Assembly (NCBI GenBank): GCA_021234155.1
Contig: JAJEKV010000097.1
Location: 2,804,477 to 2,868,476, forward strand
Direction of reading: 5' to 3'
Length of the DNA stretch: 64,000 nt
Source: Isoetes taiwanensis
Taxonomy: Eukaryota; Streptophyta; Lycopodiopsida; Isoetales; Isoetaceae
The notes under the pieces are model-generated. The model saw only the letters and a list, made by a program, of their open reading frames with translations, did not search any database and had not been told where the DNA came from. This document shows, piece by piece, positions 36,904 to 50,100 of the stretch. The first letter of the stretch is position 1, and each line of letters starts with the position of its first letter. The position numbers and the translations under genes are program-made.

Positions 36904-39900
36904 ATGGAAATGGACAGTGGAGCTCACTCAAAATGTGTGTGGAGGCGAGGAGGCTAGCTTACCTCAAAGAATGCAATTATGTCGTCTACTTGCATTGTTT
37001 GTTGGGCTAAATGGCACCACTTGGCCGCTTCTATTTAGATGCCTAATATTAACCACTTTAAGTCTTATAGTTGACAAATACGGCCATTGGAGTGATTGAG
37101 TGCACTTTAGGAGTCTGCTTCTTTAGAATGCCTAGTAAGCACCTCTACGGTCTTTGATTTATTTGTTGGCAAATGGCGCCATAGGCGCCATTTTGCAGAG
37201 AGTGTGTATACATTTGGGACTTGTTGTTGTAAAATGGCGCCATGGCGCCATTTGATGTGTGATAGCTTACCATGGGGCCTTGTTGTTGAAATGGCGCCAT
37301 AAACAGCCATTTGATGTCATCAGCATACATTTGGAGACTTGTTGTTGTAAGTAAACCATGGCATGTTTTATCTGCGTCCAGGTCAACTTTAACACTAATG
37401 GAGTCAGTGACATATGTATTCTCTATACAAATCGCGGGTGCCTCGTGGGTGGAGCCACTCTCCTTCCAACCATCTTAGAATATTTGGAAGGGGAGGGGCT
37501 CGGGGCCAGGTCAGTATCGATGGTCGTCTTCCGTTGTATACTGTGGCTTCGAAGGATTACCGTGGCGCCCATGGCGCCATTTAGTCGCATGCCCTTGTGC
37601 ATTTGTGCTCTCTCCTCTGAATGGCGAGGTGCCTCCACGGTCAGATCCACTCTCCTTGAACCATCTTCCTCGAATATTGCGAAGGGAGTGGACACCGACT
37701 GGTGAAACCCTCTTCCCGACCAAGCAGCGAGGGGATGAGCGCCGAGCAGCCTCAGTGCTTATGCTGGACTCACCTTTCTAAATAAACGCAGGCGCCATTT
37801 ACCAACCGTTATGCACTGCTTGTTCCTAACCATTTCTTGATGCCTCTTTGTTATTCACGGTCCTCTTTGTTGCGGCTATCTTACGTGCGGAAACACAATT
37901 TCAGCTCGACCGAGACTATGATGCGATGAGCCGGAACCTTGGTGCATGGAAATGTCCCGGGTGAAGCCCCTCTGCTGCTACGGGCTCGAAGGAGAGGAAG
38001 CTTCTGCCTCCTTATAAAGGAGCAGTTAGAAGCTTGACATTTGACGGGTATCTTGGTTCAAATGAAGTTTGGTTTGCCAGAAGCGGTGCGAGTTGGTTCG
38101 GGTGCAGCGAGGATACTTTAATGATAATTGTACCTGTGAATTTGGAGTTTTATGATCCCAGCATGATATGCCTTTAGCATTGCAAATGTAAGTGGTTCGG
38201 CCGAAGAAGCAAGGGTGAAGTATTTAGCAGGTAGTACTGCTTGACTTTGAAGAGTGACATCAAAGTCCACAAGAAATCTGGGGGCTATGATTCTTCACTG
38301 TCGGATGAGCAGTGAAAAACTACTTCGACCGTTTAACCAAACAATACAGCAATGAAACTACATTGTGGACACGGCTGGCTAAAATCGGTGAGCAAGAAAG
38401 AAGACAAGACAACCTAGGGATACACACACGTAAAACCAAAAGACTCCTCATCTTCTCACGAGGATGTCAAAGGAAGCCGGAGGAAGGAAGGCGGGTAGAG
38501 GAAAGTTAAGAGAAAGGATCACAAAAGATCCGGATATGAAAGAGAGGAAAAGAAGCAAGCTAAGAAAGAAAGGAAGAGAAAAGGAAGAAGGAAGATGAAA
38601 GAAAGAAGGAAAAGAAGGAAAAGAAAAAGAAGGAAAAGATGAGAGGCGAGAGGCGAAGGAAGGAAAGGCGAGGCGGAAAGGAGGAAAGGAAGTGGAGACA
38701 GAAACGGATGGGAAAAAGAAGAAAAGCACAGAGCCGGAGGCCATTCAAGAGGAGAGGACACACAAAAACGGAGGCGCAGGACTGCCAATCTGCTGAGTCC
38801 ACAAAGTGGTGAGTGAACCTCGAGCCCAGAGGCATAAGCGAGGATCTGGGACACCCGGCCAAAAGGGTCCCCATTAAGCGAGCTAAAGAAGGTCACATTA
38901 AGAATAGCTCGGCACTTGCCTTAGAGGTGCTGCCGTCTTAGAATTGGAAGGTCGGGAAGAGGAAAAAATACTGCTGTGAAAATTCACGATCACGGCATCT
39001 GTTCCTCTAAATTCATCACATTCATTAAAAAAAATAAATATTCAAATTATATCAAGAGGCACGTAAATCGTCATCTAGACCAAGGAATGGAGCACGTCAA
39101 AACTTCTGATGAAGTCCTTCGAGAGGGCCACATCCGGTCTTCACTCCGTGATGTATGATTCCATTCAATCCCCTCACAAACAATGGTCCCTTGAAACCGA
39201 GGATGACCTCCTTGGGGATGCACTGTATATAGTGAATGGTAATCATTCGATTATAAAATTGCTTTCAGCTTGTATGTATGAAGACTCGGCACACCAAAGT
39301 CAAGAGCAAATGTCAAAGATTTATCTTGAGCAGATTATGGAGTGTTATACAACACGATCAGCAAGCAGGAATGCGGCTCGATTGTGAGAAGTCAATGATA
39401 CACTCAATGCGAAGACTATTTTCAAAACCCATTCGTGATAACACCTTCCCTCTTGTGACAATATGCTCTATCTTGGGAAGCTTTGATGATCCACCATGGA
39501 GCGGGCAATCTCGCTTCGAACCATACAAGGTACATGTTTTAATTTTACGCAAGATTATGAAATGGCCATGGCGCCGTTTAAGCGAGAAATATGGCCATTT
39601 CCTCCTGCACTCTGGCGCCATTTGCTCATTAAATATTAGTCTAACTTCTTGTTGTTTCAGTTATAAGCTTTGGTGAAGTTACCATCGTGGTAAGCATCTA
39701 AAGATTTCAACCGATGGGTCTTCATGCGGAGGATATTTTTCGATTATTCGTGTCCCTATGGAACTTGTGGAAATCTTGCAAGCTAAAAAGACAACAAGGG
39801 ACAAACTATTACCTGTGTGGGCAAAAAGAATCGACTACTTGATCGGACCTACGAAAGTGCATGAGGGGTATGGACTACAGTATCCGGGTTGTTCAGTCTC

Positions 39901-41230
39901 TTTGGATAGAGCCTTCGTCAAGGTCACCGATTGATTATCTGGGTAAGCAATTCTTCAAAGGCAAGGGCAAAGACACTGGAATATATCTTTCTTGAAGAAG
40001 GAATTTTTTATATCGTGAGGATAATTTTTAGAAGTTCAAGTCCTTCATGATCTCGATCTTCTTGATCTTAGGAGCTTCGAGGATCTATTTGATTTCATAG
40101 CCACCTTGCATAGTAAGTGGGTTTAATAGGAGTGAGCAAGGAAGGCATTTTCCGATGGCGATGCCACTGCCTTGGCAAGATTCATACATAATGATGTATA
40201 CTTGAAGAGAGGATCTTTTGAAGACTTAGTTGCGAAGTTGAACTATGAATGACAAGGGACAAGTTGTTTTGCACTCATGTGCACGTTATGTGATTGCCTT
40301 ACAGACACTAGAGGCATATTTCCAATGTGGACAAACCACACTAACAAATTTCTGTCTGGTGCAAGAACACACAGTGATTCTTTTGGATAGTGGTCTTTAC
40401 GAGGCCGAACACAACTTTGCATTTCATGCATGTTGGATGATCTGGATTCCGGATCGAGTTTATATTATGGCACATGTATGAGGAACGATACAAGAATCCG
40501 CCTCCCGAGGAGTTGGAGGCCCATTCACTGAGTGTATGCCACAAGAATTCGAGGCCAGCAGGGGTCCTCCTGTCTCGAAGCAAATTGACCTCAGTTCCCC
40601 TTCAGCGATCATCCTCAGGCGCCACGGTTCCTGTGCCCTAACGAAGAAGGCGAAGGCGGAGGCAGGGCTGGGCGGGAAGCTACTGGCAATGATTCAGTCA
40701 CAGTGGCAAGGCTTGCAGAGGACTATAGTACTTGAGGAAACCATTTGGGGCTGCTACCGTACTCGCACTCGTCAGAAAAATGGAAAAATTCAGAATGGGG
40801 AAGTTGATTACTTCTCAGCCTTTTATCAAGCTTCATTCTTTGAATAAGAGATTTTGCATTATTTGGAAAGTGACGCTTAAAGCATGAGTGCCTCGACAGT
40901 TCGATAAACACCACCCAATCCTACCAACTCCGTTGTTCAGGACAGAGACCTACTCCGCTGAATAAGAAAGCCGAGATCCACCAAATCGAGATGCCCAAGC
41001 TCCACCCGAGCGTGGGACTATGATGTGATCAAGAATACACAATTCATCACCGACATTCTTGATGATCCCAATTCACCGCCACGCCGCTCGAGGAAGCTTT
41101 GGAGATCCATGGTTAAGCTTTTCTAGCCATGGCCCTCGCTCATACTAACCTCGATCCTTTTGTGGAGCCTATTCCTCGATGAGGGAACCCCTCAATTTTC
41201 TATGAAAATAATGTAAATTGTACACTAATA
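36904..41230 (+). pseudogene. gene with ParB-like motif and Lys/Glu-rich region, copy B (frames interrupted)
   Basis: Counterpart of 16,529-21,013. The first exon begins at 36,904 (MEMDSG..., shifted after a few codons). The Lys/Glu-rich part lies at about 38,500-38,720. The ParB-like block is in one good frame: DDLLGDALYIVNGNHS at about 39,204-39,249, followed by SAHQSQEQMSKIYLEQIMECY up to 39,355. This frame shows that the downstream segment, garbled in copy A, is coding. The tail FYENNVN is visible near 41,200. Palindromic ATGGCGCCAT words lie in its introns and 3' side. The function is unknown; the motif suggests a ParB/sulfiredoxin-type nucleotide-binding fold. Confidence 0.45.
37150..37340. 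repeat. about 60-bp tandem repeat with GGCGCC palindromes, copy B
   Basis: Three units of TTGTTG(T/G)-AAATGGCGCCAT...ATTTGATGT at about 37,168, 37,233 and 37,288. The cores are AAATGGCGCCATAGGCGCCATTTT, AAATGGCGCCATGGCGCCATTT and a broken form. They match 16,745-16,985 of copy A but with fuller palindromes. Confidence 0.8.
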
Positions 41231-44200
41231 CTTTGTAAATGTGACTACCTCTTCCGAAGTTTTGCTTTAATTTGCAAATTTTTTTAATATGCAAATCTAT
41301 GAATTGAATTTTTAACTATTTTTGTGATGTTAATATATTTCTCCGAATTTCATTACATGCAATGCTAGAATTTTTAATGGGCGTCAATAAATGGCACTTT
41401 AGATGCATATTTTTTTAAATGGCGCACAATTGCTCAAAAATTGGCATAAAGTTACTAAAAAAGGATTTTTCATTCTAATTGAATCCGCGGAATTTCTCAT
41501 TTTAATGAAATTGTGCTTCTATATTCTTGCTATTAGGAGTAACATTGCCAAGAAATTCAATGGACATGGTTGGTTCTACACTTGAAAATATATGCATAAA
41601 AAGAAGATTCAACCTCTTTCTTCTAAATTTACTAAAATGCCTAGTTATATCCCTATATTTTACACAATAAAAATGCTAGCCTTCAAAACGATGTAAATTA
41701 TTTATCGATACAATGAGCTTAGGAATATTGTTCCAATGTACGATATCTATTAATCCCTATATTACATAAGCCTCGACCATTGAATCCTAGAACATTATTA
41801 TCCAATATGAAGATTTTATAATCTCTACATCATGTATCCTGGCTTATTCTCGCATTATAAAATAACATGATAGCATTTAGATATTTTCAGGACTTGTACT
41901 ACTTTATGGATGAGTTTATTATGCTAGATTCTTTAGTTTAACGTCATCCCACTCAATTATGTGCCCTAAGTCTATAATCGGTTATCTTTAACCACGCCTC
42001 CTAAATTGTGTTGAATTGAGTTAAAAGCACACACCTTATATGCAACAAAGTGATAGCCATACCAGGCCTTATTATGGGAAGGAAAATGATGCTTTATAGT
42101 TGTTTATTGGTGCCTCATGCATTATGAAAAAGCATAATCATTAGATGATCATTTGAGGCCAGATGATGAAATAATGTAATTGTGGGGATGCCTAGATGTT
42201 GTGTACTAGACACGACATCACACTATGCCTATATGTTCAAATGAACTATAATCACGACCTATTTACATTGGACTCCGAAAAACTTCTAGAGATGGCATGG
42301 GAGATGGATTGTTCTGATGTGAGTGCACGAGAGGCAGAAAAATTTTGTAGACAAGCCAATTTAGGACTAACTTTTAACCTAGTAAGAGTATGTTTATTGT
42401 ATGGAATGATATTTATACATTTGTTGTATTAGATAAGTATGTTGAAGAAACATATCGTTCATGGCATCCTTTTTGCACAATTCTTAGGTATATGCTATTC
42501 TATTACAATTTTCTGGCCAAGAAGTGAACATTTCTCCCAAAAAATAGCCTTGGCTAAATTTTTACTAAATGCGCAATTCTCCTCTTAGCAATGGGTTTCC
42601 AATTTACCTCAGTCCACAAGTTTAATCAGACCTTTGGCAAAATCTCCACAAATCTTCTTGCATTCTTCCCTTATTCTTGGCCGATTCTTATTGGATCCCC
42701 ATCTTTTGCTTCTCCTCAAATGCTACCTTCAACAAAACAATGTGAGAGGGGTTGAGAAATTTGAGATATAACATGTATAACATTATGCAATGTTATATCA
42801 CTCCCAAGACAATCTATGACATCCTCGATCTTGCGAGAAATGACAACTTCTAGGTTCTACATTTCAAGCATTGATATATAATGATCGAAATGATGATGTT
42901 TGTCATTCTCATAGCTTAATAAAATTTAAGAGACATTCACCTTTTCTTTTTCAAAAGTCGTATGAACTTTGGAACATTGTGAAGACCATTTCATATAAAC
43001 TTTTCGCAATACCTTTACTACCATGGTGCTGAAATTAAAGTCTTGTAGATGTTTCACATGTCTAAGTTGAGAAAAGTTATGTATGCAAGTGCTGAATGGT
43101 GAGAAAAACATTGGTGAGAAAATATCACAAATCTGACAAAAATAAGGCAACTAGAGACCCATGGATACCATTGTACTTATATTTATATATTTAAGGAACC
43201 AAGGATTTGGCGGATAAGATAAGAATTTGTGGAAATTATTATTTACAAGAATACTTGTGCACAAACTCGTAGTCTCCTCCTAGCAAATGATCCATCATGT
43301 CCTCCTATTGTTTTGCAATTAATGATTTAAAATAAAACTATAATATAAAAGCTATAATATTACGTGTCGGGTACATCCGACCATTCATAAATGATAACCC
43401 TTCGTCTAACCTCGCCCTCTAGCCACCAAAAGAAATAGTGAACATTCAGCAAAAGCATGAATCATTTCTTAGAATTTGCTTTTGAATCATTTCTTAGAAT
43501 TTGAGCTACCTTTTTATCCTTTCCATATAATAATAGCGCTTATCGGTTTAATGTCGAGTTCAATGTAGCGTAATGGCGAATTTAGTGACTTACTCTTATT
43601 CGAGTCTATGTATGTATCACCTGGTAGTAGCCGAGCTCTCAGATTGATGAATCATGCTTCATGCAGATGTGTTCATGAGCCGAGAGAAAATGCCTAAAGT
43701 TTAACCGCATACCAAACCAACTTTATTCAATTAAAACCATGTTCTTGAATAAAAACTATTGCAGTTCTATCAAATGTTAATCTAGATAGAGAAAAGGCTA
43801 AAACTATTGTTGCCTCTAAAATCTTACCTTTGTACCATTGCTTCAACAACAACTTTTAACTCAAACAAAGTGATTCATTCCAAAGATGTTCCATATGCAC
43901 CCAAAGACAACTAATTTTTTTAAAAGGGAAAAGTGTTTGCCTGATAAAGCACATACGGGTTTTGTATAGGCCATGCCTAAGATTAATCGAAGATTTGCCT
44001 GATGTAGTTGAAAGCTAATGCTCCAAATCTCTTGTCCGACATAAATCTTGCAAACTTTGGAACTTGCCAACCCGAACCAAAAGAAGTTGTGGTCTGCAAT
44101 CTGTAAAAGCAGTTCGATCTAGCAAAGGGAAAACCGTGATTCATGGCCATTGATGATCGCCTCTGAAGGTTACCAAGAAATGGGAGGGCTTCTTGACATT

Positions 44201-45420
44201 TCTTTGCGGCTGCCATGATGCTTGGGCATGCAGTGTCTGGCCTAGGATGGAAGCGAGCTTGGGCTCTGCTATTTGGTTATCTAAGAGGGTAAGCTCATAA
44301 TGGATGAATGTATTTGACTACTATAGCAAGGCTGGTCCTCAAAATTTATAACCCATGGTAAGAAATCCAAAGGTTTCAAGCAAGGTAGAAGGCGGACCGG
44401 AGATGGAAGGATTTCACCTCAAAAACATCCCCATACATGAATGAAATGAGTGCCAGAGATTGTGTGGCCAGGATCTAGCCGGTAAAATCGCATGAGTAAA
44501 TCTCCCGGACCTCTGGCTGTAAGCGGGTGGATGCCTCAAATTGGGCTTTGAGCGCTTTGCGCAGGAAGAGCAGCTTTACTTTTAGGAGCGACCTTAGGCG
44601 GATTGCAGTGCAGCCTTGTCCCAGCAGATCTCATCTATACGCCCAATTTGCAGGCAGATCTTCATCGATGGATCCTAACTGGGTTTTGTCCGTTTTCTTT
44701 GTCTTTAGCTATACCGTTCAGCCACAAGTTCCTGCAGTTTGAGTCATCCAGAAGATCTGACCTTGGAATCTTAGCCAAAATAAAGAATTTGTACCCAATT
44801 CCTTAGATTTATCTGTTCTTCTCAAAACATGTTGTTGCAAGAAGGGAGACATTTTCCGCCATGCAGCCTAAATAGCATACATTGTATGTTTTTTCGTGAG
44901 ACCCGAAGGAAATATTTAGTCTTGATCTGGTAAAATAGAAATTAACCTTGATCGCCATGGCTATGGAGTTTAGCCATTGAACAGGGCCGGAATTGAGCAG
45001 GTCGGCTATTAATGGCTTTGCTCTTTTTGTTTTGAAGTCTTTTTTTGTTTAAATGAAGACTTACACGTGTCTCTTCCAGAGTTTTTATTGATGAAAAAAT
45101 ATTAGGCTCAAACAAAAAATAATACTGCCTTATATATGTTTAGATAATCATTACGAGGAGACCAAAACTACTATGGCATATCTATAGGAGTCACAAAGGA
45201 TAATTTAATGGATGAATCACTTATATAGGGTGTATTATCATTTTAGGGGTCAATAATTTTTAGGGACCATCAATCTAAGCATATGCCACGGCCTTATGCC
45301 ACGCCATCAAATTCCAGCCTTCAACCGAGGTCAAGATAGGGTCAAATCCCCTTATATTTGACTTACCCTATCGACCAAGCAAACCATTGAATAAATACAA
45401 TCTTTGAAATTTGAAAGTTT
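41231..45420. other. AT-rich intergenic sequence, copy B
   Basis: Counterpart of 21,014-25,320. No gene is supported. The last part (44,716-45,215) is almost identical to copy A. Confidence 0.5.
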
Positions 45421-45480
45421 GGCCAAGCAAAACAATGACCGGGAGTCGAACCCCGATTATAAGTTCAGGGACGCTCATCC

Positions 45481-45522
45481 AAGCATACTAGGTATCCCAC
45501 AAAGAGGGATGCCTGGTATGCT
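45481..45522. repeat. hairpin downstream of the HUH Rep-like gene, copy B
   Basis: AAGCATACTAGGTATCCC, loop ACAAAGA, GGGATGCCTGGTATGCTT. It matches the 25,372-25,413 hairpin. The added mismatches are in the right arm. The T-arm-like small stem-loop near 45,438-45,460 is partly garbled here. Confidence 0.8.
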
Positions 45523-45685
45523 TAGGGCCCAAGCCCACTAACAAAACAAGCAGTCGATTACCCGTACATCATTTTACCACACAATTCCAAAGCAAACAGG
45601 TCAGTACCAACACATCATTTTAATACACAATTACGAACCAATTGCAGCCCCGCTCAAACTTATTCAACAAGTTATTCACAAGCAT

Positions 45686-47149
45686 TTACCACAACCAATT
45701 TCGGAACCAAAGAAAACCATACCTATTATACATCAAAACAATTTCAGCCTCCTCACAATGCAAATCCAGATCAAGGTTTATCAACTCTACAATAACAAAA
45801 TCACAAGCCAAGGAGAACGTAGCAAAAGAAATCAGTTCATAGCCGATCCACTTTGAGTGCCGCCTAATGACCGCATCTAGTTGCCATGTTCTTGCAACAA
45901 GCGAAAATACCACCATAAGGCTCATATGAGAACATAAGATGTACGAATTGAACGGGCACCTCAAATGTTCCCACTCCCACAACGGATATGGCATTGTCAA
46001 TTGACACATAGAACCCTCTAAGGCTGCTGAAAGCAAGCTGAAGGGGATGCCAATCCTATCGCCTCGGTTCCAACTTGGATAACACTATTCACGAACTCTG
46101 GCTTGAACAATCTTTGCCTCGATCTTCAGCGAAAACAATAATAGGATCCTGATGGGATGCCTCTACACAGGACGAAATAAAAGACTCCTGGGCAAAGACA
46201 CAAAGAAGTTGCTCCACCCTTCAAAGGTTCCTCCCATAACTCCCCAAGCAACTATAAACAAACAAAACTATGAAAACAAACCCAACTCAGACAATCAAGA
46301 GGCAACCAAGTTCATCACCCAACAGCCATGGTACGATCACCCCTTGTGCGATGGGATGTAATCTACACACCGTGCTCAAGTATCCACAACATCAGCTCCA
46401 CTATAAGAAGCATCATGAATATCCTCAAGTTATTATCTTGTTCATCAGCGGGAATAGCATCATCCCAATACCGCCTCCTCCCAGCCCATTTTCTTTCCAC
46501 AGTACAAAACCCGGCCAAGCGCCAAACAAGATGGTTCTCATATCCGGATGGCATGCAAAGTTGACTAGATTGAGTAGGACTCTCCATGCAGCCCTGACAC
46601 GGTGCTCATTAATATGGGCAATGTTAGAAGGGATAATCCAAGAACTAGACAAGGTAAATTTTCCGTAATCGAATCATCCTGGCCAAGATACAACAAACTA
46701 GCGGTCAATCTACGGTTCCGTGGTAATTCACAAAATGGGCAGCTTGATTCAACAAGTTTTTGTTATCAAGCACAACTAAATTTTTCGATTACCAGCTCCC
46801 CCATCTCAAATACAAATCCTTACGCTTTCTCGATGTGGTACCACTCACATTATGAAGATGGCGGTTATAATGAACCTTTCCCAATCCTTCATACGGTACC
46901 CAATCATACCCTCAAAACAATGAAGATCTAGTATTTTTAGGGCTTTGCATACCAATATCACACCACCAAGAGGCTTAGGAAACCCAATTGGAAATCTCTT
47001 TTTATGGCATCATTCATGGCCCTAGGACTCTTAAACCTGGCTCTAAAGAACAGCGACGTCTGGAAATGATCTACGGTAGCACCATGCTCCACATGGCCAC
47101 AGGCTCGAGCAAACACACCTCCGTTGCAAAACCCCACAAGGCCATCCAT
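45686..47149 (-). pseudogene. HUH-endonuclease Rep-like transposon gene, copy B (frames interrupted)
   Basis: The minus-strand frame ending at 47,149 reads through the HUH region into FFRARFKSPRAMNDAIKRDF. At the motif itself it shows DHFQ (47,071-47,060) where copy A shows DHLH. The tyrosine motif near 46,900 reads YRMKD where copy A shows YCMKD. The C-terminal part is better here: SSSWIIPSNIAHINEHR then RAAWRVLLNL, and HPDMRTILFG up to the frame end at 46,425. The two copies together outline one Rep protein. Each has its own breaks, at places where the DNA text differs in clusters. No helicase domain or second tyrosine is visible. Confidence 0.55.
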
Positions 47150-50100
47150 AAAAATTCATGGGCAATATCTTGCCCGGATGCACCTAAGGTAACACTCACA
47201 TCTAAGACATTCGATCTGCTCAACAAAACAAGGTCTTTGCGCCAAGGAGGGTTGCCCTCCGTGGACCTCGAGAGTGAACAAAACTCGAATTAAGGCATTA
47301 GATAGTATAGTTTTGCAAGGAATCGACAACTTTGGTTGACACTCACATGCTTAATCCACATGAAAACCTGTTCTAATACGAGAGAAATTCCATGCATGAT
47401 TGTAATCAACCTCTTAGGTGTAAATCTACACTATAATGCTTTATTATTTGAAAGCATATATAGGAAAAAAATGTGCCTTTTATTCAATCAACTTAAATCT
47501 TGACATGTTTTGATTAGGATTGATTTTCCTCATTGTCAAGATCCTGCCAAGATCTCTAGATCTCTAGGATCAGCGACTAATTTTTCTAGCATTGCTTTCC
47601 TAATTGACAAAGCTGCACTTTTCGCCATTGGCCCCGGCATTTGGCTCTTCTCAATGATGTTCTACTTGCTCTTTTGTTTAAGTTATATCATTGTGCATCT
47701 CATCTCAAGATATAACTTTATTTGAATAGTGAGAGGTTCTCCCAACATTTCAATATTAAAACTTCGGTGTAAAAGTATGCTCTAGATACCTTAAAATCAA
47801 CAAGCTCCAATAATAAAACTTCGATGTGCGACTAAACTATATGGCTTCATGTCTACATAAATCACATCCTTGTGTGCGATGCTTTCAGAGAGTTTATAAT
47901 CTTTATACATGTTTAGATAAATAAATAAAAAGAGTCACCTTTTAAATGGATTTCTTTTGAAATCGATGCCCCAACCATTAAAAATATTCCAACATTGCAA
48001 CATAAATTCTTTTGGCAACAAATCAATATTAGAACACTAGGGTCTTGGTTCTATGCACCCAACTCATAGAACATGATATAGCCCTTTGGGGCCAATGTCT
48101 AAAGGTTTCATGACTTCAAGATGATATTGGCCTATTTTTTAAGAATAATTTCCTAAAAAAAAAAAAAAGATGCTAAACCTTAACCTTTCACGTATCCACT
48201 TTGCCCTAGAGAGACTTCTACACTAAAAGAATCGCATGTATTTCTATAATTTTTTTCCTTATTGTCTATGCCCTTGCTTTTATTCCATTGTTTACGTCTA
48301 TATGGCCCCTTCTCTATTGAGGTTCATGCCCTTGAGTATTTGATGATCTTGCTTTCTAACAGGTTCATGCCCTTTGAGTGTTAGTGGACATTAAAATTTC
48401 TAAGCATTCATAATAGGATCTAAGACATTAAAATGGCACAACATGTGGTGTCCGTCCTCTAAAGACCATAGCGTTATACACAATGCATGATGGTATAGCG
48501 GAAGCCCCTCATAGTGATGTTATTAATGCCGCGGCAAAAGTCCTAGTAGCAACGCTAGCAAAACTACACTTTTCTTGAAATATGGCGCCACTACTACTAG
48601 GTTCAAAAGGCACAATGGAAAGTGAAACTTTATCTTTCGGCTATTCTTTCCAAATTCTTTGCCCGCCGTATGGCGGACAATGGCCCCGGATGCACTTTAA
48701 AACTGGAACCGATGCTTTCATGTGTGCGTTTTTTGTATCTCGATCTGTTTATATTCGACCATGTGTATTCAGAATTACACATGATGTAATGCCATGGTGG
48801 GGGTTTCAAGGTTCGCTTGTTCCGCCATCTATTTCAGTTGTTTCTTCTTCCATGGAGACCAAACCCGTCTGCCGCGGCTGCTCGAATATGAAGAGCGTGA
48901 GGGAGCTAATGTGGCACATAACATGAACTTTTGGAACATACATAGACACCTCGAATGGATAGTGTGTTTTAATCTATGATTATCTTGTGATCCAAAAAGA
49001 TGTAGAGCATGACATTTGCGATAGTTAAACTCCCAAATAATACTTATTTGTTTACAATCGGCATAATGTATCTGACTTGCCTCATTTGAAGTGTTCGGTG
49101 ATGTCCATGTAGGAATGATTGTTAGAAATGATTCACCATGATTATGAAAAAGAATGTGCTTAGAGATAAGGTTTTTAGGAAGTGTCTCATAGTTGAAGCA
49201 GCACGGCACCCATCTTACGATTGTGAAGAACCAATTTTCAACTAGTTCAAATCACTTTTAGGCTTTTTGCTTTTCAATGTCTCTCAAGATGTCAAGTGTT
49301 TTCAAGACCTTGGGAGGAAGGGGAGGAAGAGGGAGTCGCAAATTGATCATCGAGGTACAACAAAAATCGGGATGCATTGTTGTCCAAGCATGAACCACTT
49401 TTACAAAGATAGAAAAACAACCTTTTGGTCCATTTTATTGTGAGATCACAAAATTTTGGGAGTCTCACCTATTTAAACCAAATAAAAATTGAAGTTCCTC
49501 GGCCCCCTTCCACAACTTGAAAACTACTTCTTTGAATCTAATTGAGATAGGACTACTATCATCCTGATTTTCTAAAGATGCAATAATTTGGTCACATGCC
49601 AGAGTCAGGAGACCACAAACGACCAATGTAGACTATCAATGCAAAAAAGACAGGTTGGAATAATAATCCAATGAAATACAACCAGATTGCAATGTATTCC
49701 CAACTCTTGGGTGTAATCTTTTGCTTTATTCCATAGCAGACATGCATCACATGTAGTAATGCTTATACTCATTTTTCCAGACAAACATCAATTCATGGAG
49801 AAACATTACTTACCCTTCGCCAGCAAAAGTCCTAATGCAAGAATGTCCTCTAGCGTAGTTGGTAACACAATAATGTTAAAAATGCGCTTATACCCCAGCC
49901 TCCTGTGCTCCCCCAAATATCCCTTAAGCATAATCTCGAAGCATAAAAATGTAGAATCATGTCCATAAGAGACGCTTTAGCTTACAATATGGTCATGACA
50001 AAATATATGCAAAGTCTCACACCAATTTTGTCCATCCGATGTTCCAATTCAATTCAAACTACCTCTTCATCTCAGAAAAGGACTCAGGCGATGTGTGGAT

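Noticed and set aside
48582-48926. 114-codon frame in copy B as a gene
   Set aside because: The same place in copy A (28,404-28,740) does not hold the frame, and there is no recognisable domain or splice signal.
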